NCBI GenBank assembly: GCA_902776305.1 | Contig: CACYPS010000014.1 | Coordinates: forward strand, 1 to 64,000 | Direction of reading: 5' to 3' | Length of the DNA: 64,000 bases | DNA from: an uncultured Lachnospiraceae bacterium | GTDB lineage: Bacteria; Bacillota; Clostridia; Lachnospirales; Lachnospiraceae | In this document: piece by piece, positions 42,421-52,503 of the stretch | Layout of the letters: each line of letters opens with the position of its first letter | Numbering within the stretch: the stretch's first letter is position 1 | Translations under genes and position numbers: made by a program | Notes under the pieces: generated by a model | What the model was told of the DNA's origin: nothing | Databases searched by the model: none | What the model saw: only the letters and a program-made list of their open reading frames with translations

Positions 42421-44901
42421 TTATTTGCCGTTAACGGAATCCAGATGCCAGATTTCGTCAACATATTCCTTAATTGTACGATCGGATGAGAACTTACCTG
42501 CGCAGGCTGTGTTCATCATGGCCATTCTAGCCCAGCCCTTTCTGTCGCGATAAGCCTTCTCCACTCTCGTCTGCGCCTCCGCATAGGAGCGGAAGTCAGC
42601 AAGGATGAAGTATCTGTCTGCCGGGCCGAAACGATTCGTCAGAAGAGAATCGTAGATCGGGCGGAAGAGCTCTGTATCCTTGTCAAATGTACCGTTCACC
42701 AGCTGTACAAGCACCTGACGGATCTCATGATCATTATTGAAAATGTCATTCGGGTTGTAACCGCCGTTATGCTCAAAGTTGATGACCTGATCGGAGGACA
42801 GACCGAAGATGAATGCGTTCTCTTCGCCGACTTCCTCAACGATCTCGACATTTGCGCCGTCCATTGTACCGATTGTCGGTGCGCCGTTCAGCATGAACTT
42901 CATGTTACCTGTTCCGGAAGCTTCCTTGGAAGCCGTGGAAATCTGCTCGGAAACATCTGCCGCAGCGAAGATGATCTCGCCGTTGGAAACCTTATAGTCC
43001 TCAATGAAGACGACCTTCAGCTTGTTCTGAAGTGCCGGATCATTATTGACAGAATCCGCTACGGAGTTGATCAGCTTGATGATCAGCTTGGCAACCTTGT
43101 AACCCGCGGAAGCCTTCGCACCGAAGATGAATGTTCTCGGATAGAACTCCATATTCGGATTCTCGAGCAGTCTGTTACGCAGGTACATAACATGCAGAAT
43201 GTTGAGAAGCTGTCTCTTGTACTCATGCAGACGCTTTACCTGTACATCGAAAATCGAATACGGGTCAACATCGATGCCGTTATGCTCCTGAATGTACTCG
43301 GCGAGACGCTGCTTATTGCGGAACTTGATGCGGAGGAACTCCTGCTGAGCTCTCTCGTCATCCACATAAAGCTTCAGAGCGGAGATCGTAGACAGATCTG
43401 TCATCCACTCTTCTCCTGCATGCTCCGTTACCCAGTCTGCGAGAAGCGGATTGCCGTGGAGGAGGAAACGTCTCTGGGTGATGCCGTTTGTCTTATTATT
43501 GAACTTCTCCGGCATCATCTCATAAAAGTCTTTCAGTACGTCTGTCTTCAGGATCTGTGTATGAAGCGCAGCAACGCCGTTTACGGAGTGACCGCCGACA
43601 ATGGCAAGGTATGCCATGCGGATCTGTCCGTCGTAGATGATACCCATATTGCGGATCTTGTTGTGTACGTCATTCGGATATTTCTCGCGGATCTGGTTTT
43701 CAAATCTGCGGTTGATCTCCTCTGTGATCTGATATACACGCGGAAGCAGGCGTGAGAAGAGGTCGATTGGCCATTTCTCAAGAGCTTCTGCCATGATTGT
43801 GTGGTTCGTGTAAGCACAGCTTCTCGTGGTGATATCCCATGCTTCGTCCCACTCCATGCCGTACTCGTCCATAAGAAGACGCATAAGCTCAGGTACAGCT
43901 ACCGTCGGATGCGTGTCGTTCATCTGGAAAGCAGCCTTCTCCGGCAGGTTCTTAAGCGTGCCGTAATGTCTCATATGCTTTGCGAGCGCTTCCTGAAGAG
44001 ATGCAGATACGAAGAAGTACTGCTGCTTCAGACGAAGCTCCTTACCTGCATAGTGGTTGTCGTTCGGGTAAAGGACCTCTGTGATCGTGCGGGCAAGATT
44101 CTGCTGCTCGACAGCCTTGTCATAATGGCCTTTATCAAATGAGGACAGCTCGAAGTCGACGATCGCCTCGGAATCCCAGATTCGAAGTGTATCTACAACG
44201 CCGTTCTGGAAACCGAGAATCGGAATGTCGTAAGGTACTGCGCGAACGGAAGAATAATTCTCATAAATGTAATCGTTCTTGCCCTTCTTCGGGTTGAACT
44301 CTACACGGGTGTTGCCGCCGAAACGAACTTCATGAGCATGCTCCTGACGCTTCAATTCGAACGGATAGCCGTGTTTCAACCAGTTATCCGGGGCTTCCTC
44401 CTGGAAACCGTTCACGATCTTCTGCTTGAACATACCATAGTGGTAACGGATGCCGCAGCCGTATGCATGGTAGCCGCCCGTAGCAAGGGAGTCCATGAAG
44501 CAGGCTGCCAGTCTTCCCAGACCGCCGTTTCCGAGTGCCGGATCCGGTTCCTGATCTTCCAGTGCGTTGAGATCGAGACCGATATCGGCAAGCGCATCCT
44601 TAACGCCTGCATACTCGCCGAGATTGAGCAGGTTGTTGCCGAGGGCACGGCCAACCAGGAACTCCATGGAGAGGTAATATACGATCTTGGTGTTGTTTGC
44701 TTCAAATCTCCGGCAGGACTGCATCCAGTTCTCGATGATATCTGTCTCGATAACGTTGGCTACAGCCTGATAAAGCTCCTGCTGCGATGCATACTCAAGG
44801 TCTTTTCTGTAAAGCATCTTAACGGATGCTCTTACCAGGTCCTTGAATTTCTTTTTATCAAATCTGCCGCCTTTCATAAGGCCGGTATTCTTCTTTGCCA
44901 A
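42421..44901 (-). CDS. glgP: Glycogen/starch phosphorylase
   Basis: Releases glucose 1-phosphate from glycogen, a pyridoxal-phosphate enzyme. It has 826 residues. Visible family features are VYYLSMEFLVGRALGNNL, GNGGLGRLAACFMDSLATGG, NDTHPTVAVPELMR, KNGITQRRFL-like NKTNGITQRRFLLHGNP, KRLHEYKRQLLN, and the PLP site EASGTGNMKFMLNGAPTIGT. It starts with TTG at 44901 (GGCAAAGAAG follows) with AAAGGA about 10 bases upstream. Only 28 bp separate it from the ileS stop, so it is probably cotranscribed with ileS. It works with the two glgB branching enzymes elsewhere in the window. Confidence 0.95.
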   Translation of the reverse strand: MAKKNTGLMKGGRFDKKKFKDLVRASVKMLYRKDLEYASQQELYQAVANVIETDIIENWMQSCRRFEANNTKIVYYLSMEFLVGRALGNNLLNLGEYAGVKDALADIGLDLNALEDQEPDPALGNGGLGRLAACFMDSLATGGYHAYGCGIRYHYGMFKQKIVNGFQEEAPDNWLKHGYPFELKRQEHAHEVRFGGNTRVEFNPKKGKNDYIYENYSSVRAVPYDIPILGFQNGVVDTLRIWDSEAIVDFELSSFDKGHYDKAVEQQNLARTITEVLYPNDNHYAGKELRLKQQYFFVSASLQEALAKHMRHYGTLKNLPEKAAFQMNDTHPTVAVPELMRLLMDEYGMEWDEAWDITTRSCAYTNHTIMAEALEKWPIDLFSRLLPRVYQITEEINRRFENQIREKYPNDVHNKIRNMGIIYDGQIRMAYLAIVGGHSVNGVAALHTQILKTDVLKDFYEMMPEKFNNKTNGITQRRFLLHGNPLLADWVTEHAGEEWMTDLSTISALKLYVDDERAQQEFLRIKFRNKQRLAEYIQEHNGIDVDPYSIFDVQVKRLHEYKRQLLNILHVMYLRNRLLENPNMEFYPRTFIFGAKASAGYKVAKLIIKLINSVADSVNNDPALQNKLKVVFIEDYKVSNGEIIFAAADVSEQISTASKEASGTGNMKFMLNGAPTIGTMDGANVEIVEEVGEENAFIFGLSSDQVINFEHNGGYNPNDIFNNDHEIRQVLVQLVNGTFDKDTELFRPIYDSLLTNRFGPADRYFILADFRSYAEAQTRVEKAYRDRKGWARMAMMNTACAGKFSSDRTIKEYVDEIWHLDSVNGK

Positions 44902-44929
44902 ATTTCTTTCCGTCCTTTCCTTTTTCCTT

Positions 44930-47900
44930 TTACTGCTTCTCGACGCCGAGTGTTACCGGCTCGGAATTGATCTTCCAGTTCTTTGTATAGCCGGCTGTCT
45001 CACCAAAGATGAATTCATCGGCCAGAACATCATGGGCAATCGTTTCCTTGTTGTCCAGCATGATCTGCTGAATCTTTTCATTTCCGGAAGCATAGACTTT
45101 GATTCTGTCCATGACCTCGAATCCGGCTTCTTTACGCATAGTCTGGATCTTGCTGATCAGCTCGCGCACGAAACCTTCCTCAAGAAGTTCCGGTGTAAGA
45201 GTCTTGTCGAGAACGACTGTATTTCTACCGTCGGACTGGGTCTCGAAGCCTTCCGTCTGAGCCATGTCGATCAGAAGATCTTCCTCAGCCAGTGCGACCT
45301 CGTTACCGTTAATGTCGAGCTTGATTTCTCCCTCAGCCTTCAGTTCCTTCATCGCAGCCTTGCCGTCGATCTCGGAAAGAGCCTTGCGAATACCGCCAAG
45401 GAGTTTACCGAACTTCGGTCCGACAGTCTTGAGCTGCGGCTTAAAGGTGTAATTAATGAAGTTATCGGCATCCTCTGTCAGCTCGACCTTCTTGATGTTC
45501 AGCTCATCAACGATGATCTTCTGGAAGAACTCCGGAATGTCGAACGGAGCCTTGACCATCATTTTAGCGATCGGCTGACGGTTCTTGATACCGCTCTCGT
45601 TGCGGGCTGCACGGCCGAGTACGACGATCTTGAGAACATGGTCCATATTTGCCTCAAGTTCCGGATCGATCATGGACTCGTCGCAGACCGGATAATCGCA
45701 CAGATGAATGCTCTCCGGTGCATTCGGATCAATACCCGCTACGATATTCTGATAAATTTCTTCCGTCATGAACGGAATCATCGGAGCCGCGAGCTTGGAA
45801 AGTGTGACAAGGCATGTGTACAGCGTCATGTACGCATTGATCTTGTCCTGTTCCATGCCCTCTGCCCAGAAGCGGCTGCGGCTGCGGCGGACATACCAGT
45901 TGGACAGGTCGTCAACAAATGCCTGCAGAGCCTTGCCGGATTCCGGAATCTTGTAGCCTGACATATCCGCATCCACCTCTTTGATGGTAGAGTTCAGGCG
46001 GGAAAGGATCCATTTGTCAATAACCGCAAGCTTATCGTACTCAAGCTTGTAGTCATTCGGGTTAAAGTTGTCAATATTTGCATACAGCACGTAGAACGCA
46101 TAGGTGTTCCAAAGCGTGCCGAGGAATCTTCTCTGTCCTTCCACAACGGCCTTGCCATAGAAGCGGCTCGGCAGCCAAGGAGCGGAATTGACGATGAAAT
46201 ACCAGCGGATCGCGTCGGCGCCGTACTTAGCCAGGGCTTCCATCGGATCGACGGCATTGCCCTTGGACTTGCTCATCTTCTGGCCGTTCTCATCCTGTAC
46301 GAGGCCGAGAACGATAACGTTCTTGAAGCACGGCTCATGGAAAATGAGCGTCGAGATCGCATGCAGCGAATAGAACCATCCGCGTGTCTGGTCGACAGCC
46401 TCGGAAATGAAGCTTGCCGGGAACTGTGCCTTAAAGAGCTCCTGATTCTCGAACGGATAATGATGCTGTGCGAACGGCATGGAGCCGGAGTCGAACCAGC
46501 AGTCAATAACTTCCGGTACACGGTGCATTGTTCCGCCGCAGTGCGGGCACTTCAGAGTGACTCTGTCGATAAACGGCTTATGCAGCTCGATATCGTCCGG
46601 GCAGTTGTCGCTCATTTCCTTCAGCTCGGCCTTGGATCCGATTGCGTGCTGATGACCGCAGTCGTCGCAGATCCATACCGGAAGCGGAGTGCCCCAGTAG
46701 CGATCGCGGGAGAGAGCCCAGTCCTGGATATTTTCAAGCCAGTCGCCGAAACGGCCTTCGCCGATGCTCTTCGGGATCCAGTTAATCTTCTTATTATTGG
46801 CTACAAGTTCATCTTTGACTGCCGTCATGCGGATGAACCAGGACTCGCGTGCATAATAGATGAGCGGTGTGCCGCATCTCCAGCAGTGCGGATAGTCGTG
46901 CTCGAACTTCGGAGCAGCGACCAGAAGTCCTCTTGCGCGGAGATCTTTCAGAACTTCCGGATCTGCGCTGATCGCGCCTTCCTTCATTTCCTTCTCGGTC
47001 GGTTTGCAGCGCATGCCGGCGAACGGCGTCTCCTCCGTCATCTTGCCCTGCTCATCGACGAACTTGATGAGCGGCAGATCATAGTTGCGGCCTATTCTGG
47101 CATCGTCTTCACCGAATGCAGGAGCAATATGTACGATTCCTGTACCGTCTGTCATGGTTACATAATCGTCACAGGTCACAAAGTGAGCCTTCTTGCCCTG
47201 CTGCTCCGCAACCTTGCCGGCACACTCATAAAGCGGCTCATATTCCCTGCCTTCAAGATCCTTACCGACATATTTCTCCAGGATTTCGACTTCGGCGTTC
47301 TCGCCGAAGACCTTTGAAATCAGGGCCTCTGCCAGGATATACTTATCCTCCCCGTCCTTGACCATCACATAGGTCTCGCCCGGATTCACGCAGAGTGCAC
47401 AGTTGGACGGCAGTGTCCACGGAGTGGTCGTCCATGCGAGGTAATAGAAATCACCGTCCTTGGCCTTGAAGCGAACAACGGCAGACTTCTCTTTGAGCGT
47501 CTTATATCCCTGAGCTACCTCATGGCTGGAAAGCGGTGTTCCGCAGCTCGGGCAGTACGGAACTACCTTGTATCCCTTGTAGAGCAGGTCTTTGTCAAAA
47601 ATCTGCTTGAGGGCCCACCATTCGGATTCGATAAAATCATCATGATAGGTGACGTACGGATGATCCATATCTGCCCAGAATCCGACGATATCAGAGAATT
47701 CTCTCCACATACCTTCGTACTTCCAGACGGATTCCTTGCACTTCTCGATGAAGGGCTCTACTCCGTACTCTTCAATTGCTTCCTTGCCTTCGATACCGAT
47801 GATCTTTTCGACCTCAATCTCTACAGGCAGTCCGTGTGTGTCCCAGCCGGCTTTTCTCGGAACCAGTTCGCCCTTCATGGCGTGGTATCTCGGAATCATG

Positions 47901-48097
47901 TCCTTGATGACTCGGGTCAGAACGTGGCCGATGTGCGGCTTTCCGTTCGCTGTAGGCGGCCCGTCAAAGAACATATAGGTCGGACAGTCTTTGCGCTGGT
48001 CGATGCTCTTCTGGAAAATGTCATTTTCTTTCCAGAATTTGGCGGTTTCTTTCTCCCGCTCAACAAAATTCAGGTCTGTTTCTACTTTCTTATACAT
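44930..48097 (-). CDS. ileS: Isoleucyl-tRNA synthetase
   Basis: Class I aminoacyl-tRNA synthetase of 1055 residues, charging isoleucine with editing of valine. Motifs are PTANGKPHIGHVLTRVIKD (HIGH, near residue 54), the CP1 editing domain with YLAWTTTPWTLPSN, CWRCGTPLIYY, the WFDSGSMPFAQHHYP segment, KMSKSKGNAVDP and the C-terminal anticodon-binding domain. The start at 48097 (MYKKVET) follows AGGAG by 8 bases; an ATG at 48157 lies within the promoter and is excluded. It is the long type-2-like IleS found in many anaerobes (inference from length). No T-box is seen upstream. Confidence 0.96.
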   Translation of the reverse strand: MYKKVETDLNFVEREKETAKFWKENDIFQKSIDQRKDCPTYMFFDGPPTANGKPHIGHVLTRVIKDMIPRYHAMKGELVPRKAGWDTHGLPVEIEVEKIIGIEGKEAIEEYGVEPFIEKCKESVWKYEGMWREFSDIVGFWADMDHPYVTYHDDFIESEWWALKQIFDKDLLYKGYKVVPYCPSCGTPLSSHEVAQGYKTLKEKSAVVRFKAKDGDFYYLAWTTTPWTLPSNCALCVNPGETYVMVKDGEDKYILAEALISKVFGENAEVEILEKYVGKDLEGREYEPLYECAGKVAEQQGKKAHFVTCDDYVTMTDGTGIVHIAPAFGEDDARIGRNYDLPLIKFVDEQGKMTEETPFAGMRCKPTEKEMKEGAISADPEVLKDLRARGLLVAAPKFEHDYPHCWRCGTPLIYYARESWFIRMTAVKDELVANNKKINWIPKSIGEGRFGDWLENIQDWALSRDRYWGTPLPVWICDDCGHQHAIGSKAELKEMSDNCPDDIELHKPFIDRVTLKCPHCGGTMHRVPEVIDCWFDSGSMPFAQHHYPFENQELFKAQFPASFISEAVDQTRGWFYSLHAISTLIFHEPCFKNVIVLGLVQDENGQKMSKSKGNAVDPMEALAKYGADAIRWYFIVNSAPWLPSRFYGKAVVEGQRRFLGTLWNTYAFYVLYANIDNFNPNDYKLEYDKLAVIDKWILSRLNSTIKEVDADMSGYKIPESGKALQAFVDDLSNWYVRRSRSRFWAEGMEQDKINAYMTLYTCLVTLSKLAAPMIPFMTEEIYQNIVAGIDPNAPESIHLCDYPVCDESMIDPELEANMDHVLKIVVLGRAARNESGIKNRQPIAKMMVKAPFDIPEFFQKIIVDELNIKKVELTEDADNFINYTFKPQLKTVGPKFGKLLGGIRKALSEIDGKAAMKELKAEGEIKLDINGNEVALAEEDLLIDMAQTEGFETQSDGRNTVVLDKTLTPELLEEGFVRELISKIQTMRKEAGFEVMDRIKVYASGNEKIQQIMLDNKETIAHDVLADEFIFGETAGYTKNWKINSEPVTLGVEKQ

Positions 48098-48143
48098 GCT
48101 TTTGGCTCCTTTTCTCGTCAGGTTTAGCCCTATACAAAGTCCC

Positions 48144-48173
48144 ATTATAAAAGGCAAGAGGGAAAATTGTCAA
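48144..48173 (-). promoter_or_regulatory. Near-consensus sigma-A promoter of ileS-glgP
   Basis: Minus strand TTGACA (48168-48173), 18 bp, TATAAT (48144-48149). Both hexamers are perfect. It gives a leader of about 40 bases before the ileS start. Confidence 0.85.
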
Positions 48174-48291
48174 GTCACGTGTTTGCACCGGCGCGGTTGC
48201 GCCTCGCCAATTCGACAAAGGCGGGATTTCTTCCTTATTGTATGTAGTTTATTGAAAGGATATCCTATACCAGATATTGGGGAAAACAGGC

Positions 48292-48326
48292 AAAAAAGAC
48301 CGCCGCACCAATGTGCGGCAGTCTTT
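48292..48326 (-). terminator. Intrinsic terminator after the peptidoglycan hydrolase gene
   Basis: On the minus strand, AAAGACTGCCGCAC pairs with GTGCGGCGGTCTTT (one G-U/mismatch) around a 4-base loop, followed by TTTTTT. It is 19 bp past the stop at 48345. Confidence 0.92.
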
Positions 48327-48344
48327 AAAAATCTTTAAAATTCT

Positions 48345-50987
48345 TTAGAAATACCAGTTTCCCCCGATCTGAACGTACTCGCCAGTCCTGTTGGAACTCC
48401 TGAAGTTCAGATACGTGTTGTTTCTCACACCCTTTGTAAGGCAATCTGTAACAGCCTGGATAACGAAGTCATCTACGTTTCCGCCGAGTCTTCTCTGATA
48501 CAGTGACGGGTCTGAGACCTTCGGTGAGTAGCAGTACTGACCATCCGCTGTGAGCTGTTCAAGTGCTGTTGTTCCGTATCCTCCGTAGTTCGCGTCGGCA
48601 CGGTTCATAGCTGAACTGATGACCGCCAGAGCACCTTCGTAACCCGTATCATCCTCCTGCGCTACGATCGCCCAGATGAGCTCGAGCTCTTCCTGCGTGT
48701 AGTTCGACGGGTCTGTCGGAGAAGCGCCTACCTGAGCTATCGTATCATATCTCGTAAGGTTGTACTTATCGATGATGTTTCCGATCGACTCCTCGTATGT
48801 CGGATCCGTTGCGTACCCTTCCAGTCCGATATCGATGACTGTATTCACATCCGTCTCATTTGCGATCTCCGGATGTATGCCGGTCTTAAATGCGGCGTAA
48901 TCGGAAAGGCATGCCTCGATGTCCTCATATGTCCTCATGGATTCTTCGCCGTAGACATCCTTCTCGCCGTCCCACTGCGGAACGTTTCTCATGGCCGATG
49001 TTCCCCGCCACGGGCTCTCCCACCTATCATTCAGCAGTTCCTCATTCATACCGAGGATGTTATTGTCTTCCGGCTGGATTCCGCCGTTCGCCGCTCCGCT
49101 GAAGGATAACCATCCCGATTCCTGGATGACCTGTGCGATGACAACCGACGGAAGCATTCCGTACTGAGTCCATTCTTCCTGCGTAGCTGTTGCGAGCGCT
49201 TCGATGATCTGCTGCTGTGCAGATTCGTCACCGTTATATGCTCTCTGTCCGATTTCAACAAGCGAACTTGCCTGTGTGGAAGAAGAAGGTGTATCCTCAA
49301 TCACTCTTACGCCCCAGCAGGTCTTATTATAGTCAACATTTGAAATGATGATACCGGTCGTTGAGGAGGATGCGTTGATCGCCTGTCCGTTGCCGATGTA
49401 CATAAGTACATGGTACACAGCACCGTCTCTCGCGTAGAAGAGAAGGTCTCCCGGAAGAGCATCCTGTGCCGCAATCTTCGTTCCCACCTCTGCCTGCTCA
49501 TAAGAACATCTCGGCAACTCAATACCGAACTGGCGGTATATCAGCATAGTAAAACCAGAGCAGTCGCAACCCTCTGTCAGCGACTCACCGCCCCAGACGT
49601 ACGGATTGCCGAGGAACTGTTCCGAGAACGAGATCATCGCCTGCCTGTCGGCAGTCGTGCTTGCCGAGCGATAACTTACACTCGTCGGAATCTCACGAAC
49701 AGTCTTCAGTACATAGCGAAATGCCGTATTACTGGACGGTGCAATGATCTGTTTTGCAAGCGTGAGCTTATTCTCTCCCTGCTTCTTAACATAAGCATTG
49801 GCCTTTTTCCCTGTAAGCAGATACTGCTTGTCTACGAATCCGCGCACTGTTCCGGACTCTATGTAGACCCACTTGGAGTCCGTATCCTCGATAATATAAC
49901 AGAGATTGTTCGGATAGAGAACGCCGACGATTCTGTTTTTATATCCCTTACCTTCACGAACATTCAGGAACGAATCACACTTTGCAAGTGCATATTTCTT
50001 GCTGATTTTCGCGAAGCCCGCCAACTCAGGGTTGACCATCTTCTGTGTGTATGTTGATGCCGCATTGTAAGCCTGGCCTGTAGTTCTCACGGTATATGTA
50101 GCGCGAGGTGTGGGAACCGGAGCTGCATCAACTGTATACGTTACTCTGTAGACTACATCGCCTGTAATCGTTCCGGTGATAGCAGTAAGTCCTGCTGTGT
50201 AACCGTTAATCGTCGGTGATTGAATATTGAAGGGCTCACCATAGCGAAGTGACTGGTAGTAAATATCCGCCACGCGATCGCCGTTCATGTTAACATATTC
50301 GATTCTTAGCGTGTACTCTTTCTTGTCCGCAGCGTCCGTTGGTTTTGGTGTAGCTGTAGGCTTGTCCGTTACCTTAGGTTTACCTGTAGGCGTAACCGTA
50401 GGTGAAACTGTCGGTTCTCCGGAGATCGTCGGTGTAACAGTACCGCTCGGTGTGATTGATTCCGTCACTTCGGGAGCAACAGAAGAATCTGTCATCGATT
50501 CGTCCGCCGGCGTAGGTGTTGTTGTCGTTTCCTGGCTTGTATCTGAACTATCATCTACCGTAGACGAATCCTGACCACTGTCACTGCTTGTCGTATCCTG
50601 ACTGCTATCCGGATCAGTCTGTCCTGAACCATCCGTCGTCCCAGTTTCTTTAGGTGTTGAAGAATCCGGCTGTTCATCGCTGGTGGCATCTGACGTGCCT
50701 CCTCCGCTCCCTTCTTCGGAATTGGCAGCAGGTGCATTTTCTCCCTCGTCATTACCCTGCTCGTTTCCAGCTTGTGTCTCATTATCCGGCACGCTCACAG
50801 CATTATTGAACTGTTCATCCGAACCAACTGCGGCATCCGGACTTGTCGTTCCGTAAATAAGCGGCTCTTCGCTTACCGGAACATCCCCCACAAATGAATC
50901 AGACCAGGTCTGAACCGGATTCAGGAGAGCTATTGTCATAACGCCCGCCATGACAACGCTTGTTATCTGTTTTCTCCTCCTGTTCAA
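48345..50987 (-). CDS. Secreted multidomain peptidoglycan hydrolase (SH3, NlpC/P60, glucosaminidase, SleB-like)
   Basis: An 880-residue exported cell-wall enzyme. The signal peptide lies at residues 1-30. A disordered Ser/Thr/Asp/Gly/Pro stalk (about 40-225) is followed by a MucBP-like beta domain (YTLRIEYVNMNGDRVADIYY) and a bacterial SH3 domain (DSFLNVREGKGYKNRIVGVL). Next is an NlpC/P60 endopeptidase with the catalytic cysteine in GCDCSGFTMLIYRQFG (near 473) and His in HVLMYIGNG. A glucosaminidase-type lysozyme domain follows (LPSVVIAQVIQESGWLS, catalytic Glu). A C-terminal SleB-like cell wall hydrolase domain has IVAQEDDTGYEGALAVISS. It starts with TTG at 50987, GGGAGG 8 bases upstream. 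Its promoter is framed by an inverted repeat. Confidence 0.9.
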   Translation of the reverse strand: MNRRRKQITSVVMAGVMTIALLNPVQTWSDSFVGDVPVSEEPLIYGTTSPDAAVGSDEQFNNAVSVPDNETQAGNEQGNDEGENAPAANSEEGSGGGTSDATSDEQPDSSTPKETGTTDGSGQTDPDSSQDTTSSDSGQDSSTVDDSSDTSQETTTTPTPADESMTDSSVAPEVTESITPSGTVTPTISGEPTVSPTVTPTGKPKVTDKPTATPKPTDAADKKEYTLRIEYVNMNGDRVADIYYQSLRYGEPFNIQSPTINGYTAGLTAITGTITGDVVYRVTYTVDAAPVPTPRATYTVRTTGQAYNAASTYTQKMVNPELAGFAKISKKYALAKCDSFLNVREGKGYKNRIVGVLYPNNLCYIIEDTDSKWVYIESGTVRGFVDKQYLLTGKKANAYVKKQGENKLTLAKQIIAPSSNTAFRYVLKTVREIPTSVSYRSASTTADRQAMISFSEQFLGNPYVWGGESLTEGCDCSGFTMLIYRQFGIELPRCSYEQAEVGTKIAAQDALPGDLLFYARDGAVYHVLMYIGNGQAINASSSTTGIIISNVDYNKTCWGVRVIEDTPSSSTQASSLVEIGQRAYNGDESAQQQIIEALATATQEEWTQYGMLPSVVIAQVIQESGWLSFSGAANGGIQPEDNNILGMNEELLNDRWESPWRGTSAMRNVPQWDGEKDVYGEESMRTYEDIEACLSDYAAFKTGIHPEIANETDVNTVIDIGLEGYATDPTYEESIGNIIDKYNLTRYDTIAQVGASPTDPSNYTQEELELIWAIVAQEDDTGYEGALAVISSAMNRADANYGGYGTTALEQLTADGQYCYSPKVSDPSLYQRRLGGNVDDFVIQAVTDCLTKGVRNNTYLNFRSSNRTGEYVQIGGNWYF

Positions 50988-51050
50988 GCTTCGTACCTCC
51001 CCTGACTTGAATATACTCCTGTCGGTAAGTATCGTATGGGCATATTACGA

Positions 51051-51105
51051 CACTTAGATAGATAATCAAATTATAGCACAGGAAATATAGAATGTCATCT
51101 AAGTG
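51051..51105 (-). promoter_or_regulatory. Promoter flanked by a 9-bp inverted repeat (possible operator)
   Basis: Minus strand ATGACA (51093-51098), 17 bp, TATAAT (51070-51075) drives the hydrolase gene. CACTTAGAT (51051-51059) and ATCTAAGTG (51097-51105) are exact complements placed just past the start site and overlapping the -35. A dimeric or looping regulator could bind there. Confidence 0.55.
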
Positions 51106-51808
51106 ATTTACACTTTTCGTGTGTTTTTTGTGAACATTTGTGCCAATTAAGGCAATTTCCCGACACAACTAACTCTTTTTGCTTCGCTTCCGCATATTAC
51201 TCTGCTTTATATAATATGCAAATGTTGAAAGACGCTCAATATACGACTATCGGAATATGTTTATTTGCCGATGTAAACACAAGGGCGTCAGCTATATATA
51301 ATGACAACGACCTTTACATCTATTCATCAATGAATTTATTGCCTGTCATTATCCATCCGCCTCTGCAATAACTAAATTTTTATATTCTTGACCATACAAT
51401 CGACCTTTCTACTGTGCACCATCAAATACAGACCCCAGACTCATTGTATTGTCAGGTTAAATAATACTCCCCTTTCGCAGTACTTAATAAAGTGGGCGAT
51501 AATAACCTGATTTTGTAGTTAAACACTCTGTATTTGGCGCATCTGCCTTGAAAATGTGCCTATTTTCAGCAAATTCTGTCATTTTTACTGGCATCTTGGA
51601 TTTTTGAAAAAAGAGGTCAGAAAACCCAGACATATAGTATTGAATACTGTATAATAGTACTGTATATAGATGTGATTTTATATCAGTTCCGGACTATATT
51701 CGAAGTATCCCGCGACCTATAAATACCATTATCGAAGACAACGGGCGTGAAGGTCCTGACCGCTAACTCACAAACTTTCTAAATAACAATTCCACATCGT
51801 AGTATTAT
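51106..51808. other. AT-rich spacer at the border of the accessory island
   Basis: About 700 bp with no credible gene on either strand. A plus-strand TATAAT near 51650 has a weak -35 (CAGACA) but no gene downstream in that direction. Short inverted words (AGTATTGAATACT, AGTACTGTAT) occur near it. The base composition changes here from the GC-neutral core to the AT-rich island. Confidence 0.45.
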
Positions 51809-52351
51809 CTATTGCGATATTTCAGAATTATACAATTTCTTCATATATTTTTGACTCAATTCAGAATACACATTTAGCAAGCCTTTAATATCTTCCAGTG
51901 ATATACTGTTCATTTTAAAAATCATGGCGTAGTCCTTTGCATACTCTTTATCATCTACCAGAGATAAATCTTCAACAGATAAAGGACACATATATGAAAA
52001 CGTATTTCCTGTCAGCCAGATATCATACCTTTCGTCATTGACATCTATTTTTAATTCATTATCATCAATCTCACGTTTTATCGTCCCAACAATTTCTTTC
52101 TCATGATTAATATGATATACAACAGACACTTCTTTCTCAAGATCACGAATCTCCCATCCAACACTCCCGCCATTGTACTCAACCGAATTAAATCCAATGT
52201 CTTCAAGCAGCTCATTCTTTACAGCATACTCCAATTGTTGCGTGACCGTTCCTCTCTCGTAGACCTCGGCGAAGGAATCGTAATTATTCTTAACGCATCC
52301 AATCAATAATACTACGCAAACAACCAGACACACAGTTACAATTCTCTTCAA
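51809..52351 (-). CDS. Small lipoprotein, unknown
   Basis: A 180-residue exported protein. The N-terminus IVTVCLVVCVVLLIGCVKN is a lipoprotein signal with cysteine at the LIGC box. The mature part is acidic with no cysteines beyond those and no recognised domain. It starts with TTG at 52351, with AGAGGTGA about 6 bases upstream. Being the last gene after a toxin and its candidate immunity gene, it may be a further immunity or accessory protein that protects from outside the membrane; this is inference from position only. Confidence 0.65.
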   Translation of the reverse strand: MKRIVTVCLVVCVVLLIGCVKNNYDSFAEVYERGTVTQQLEYAVKNELLEDIGFNSVEYNGGSVGWEIRDLEKEVSVVYHINHEKEIVGTIKREIDDNELKIDVNDERYDIWLTGNTFSYMCPLSVEDLSLVDDKEYAKDYAMIFKMNSISLEDIKGLLNVYSELSQKYMKKLYNSEISQ

Positions 52352-52503
52352 GCCAAATCACCTCTTTCCAAGCGTGAGAATTTTGTTCCTGATTGCTTTA
52401 AGTTTATGTTCCCATACAAAGCTATCTACTCACTTTGTACCGGGTATACAATCCAATATATAATGCATCCTTTAAGTGCTATCCATATTCTTATAGTTAC
52501 AAT

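Noticed and set aside
41690-42553. Long plus-strand open frames with repeated protein motifs across the 74-bp array
   Set aside because: Seven 74-bp units remain open in all three frames, so the protein repeat is a by-product of the DNA repeat. There is no ribosome binding site or promoter.
48098-48291. T-box leader for ileS
   Set aside because: The leader after the promoter is only about 40 bases and lacks the AGGGTGGNACCGCG antiterminator motif.
51138-51371. 77-residue plus-strand open frame
   Set aside because: No ribosome binding site and no recognisable protein pattern; lies in AT-rich spacer.
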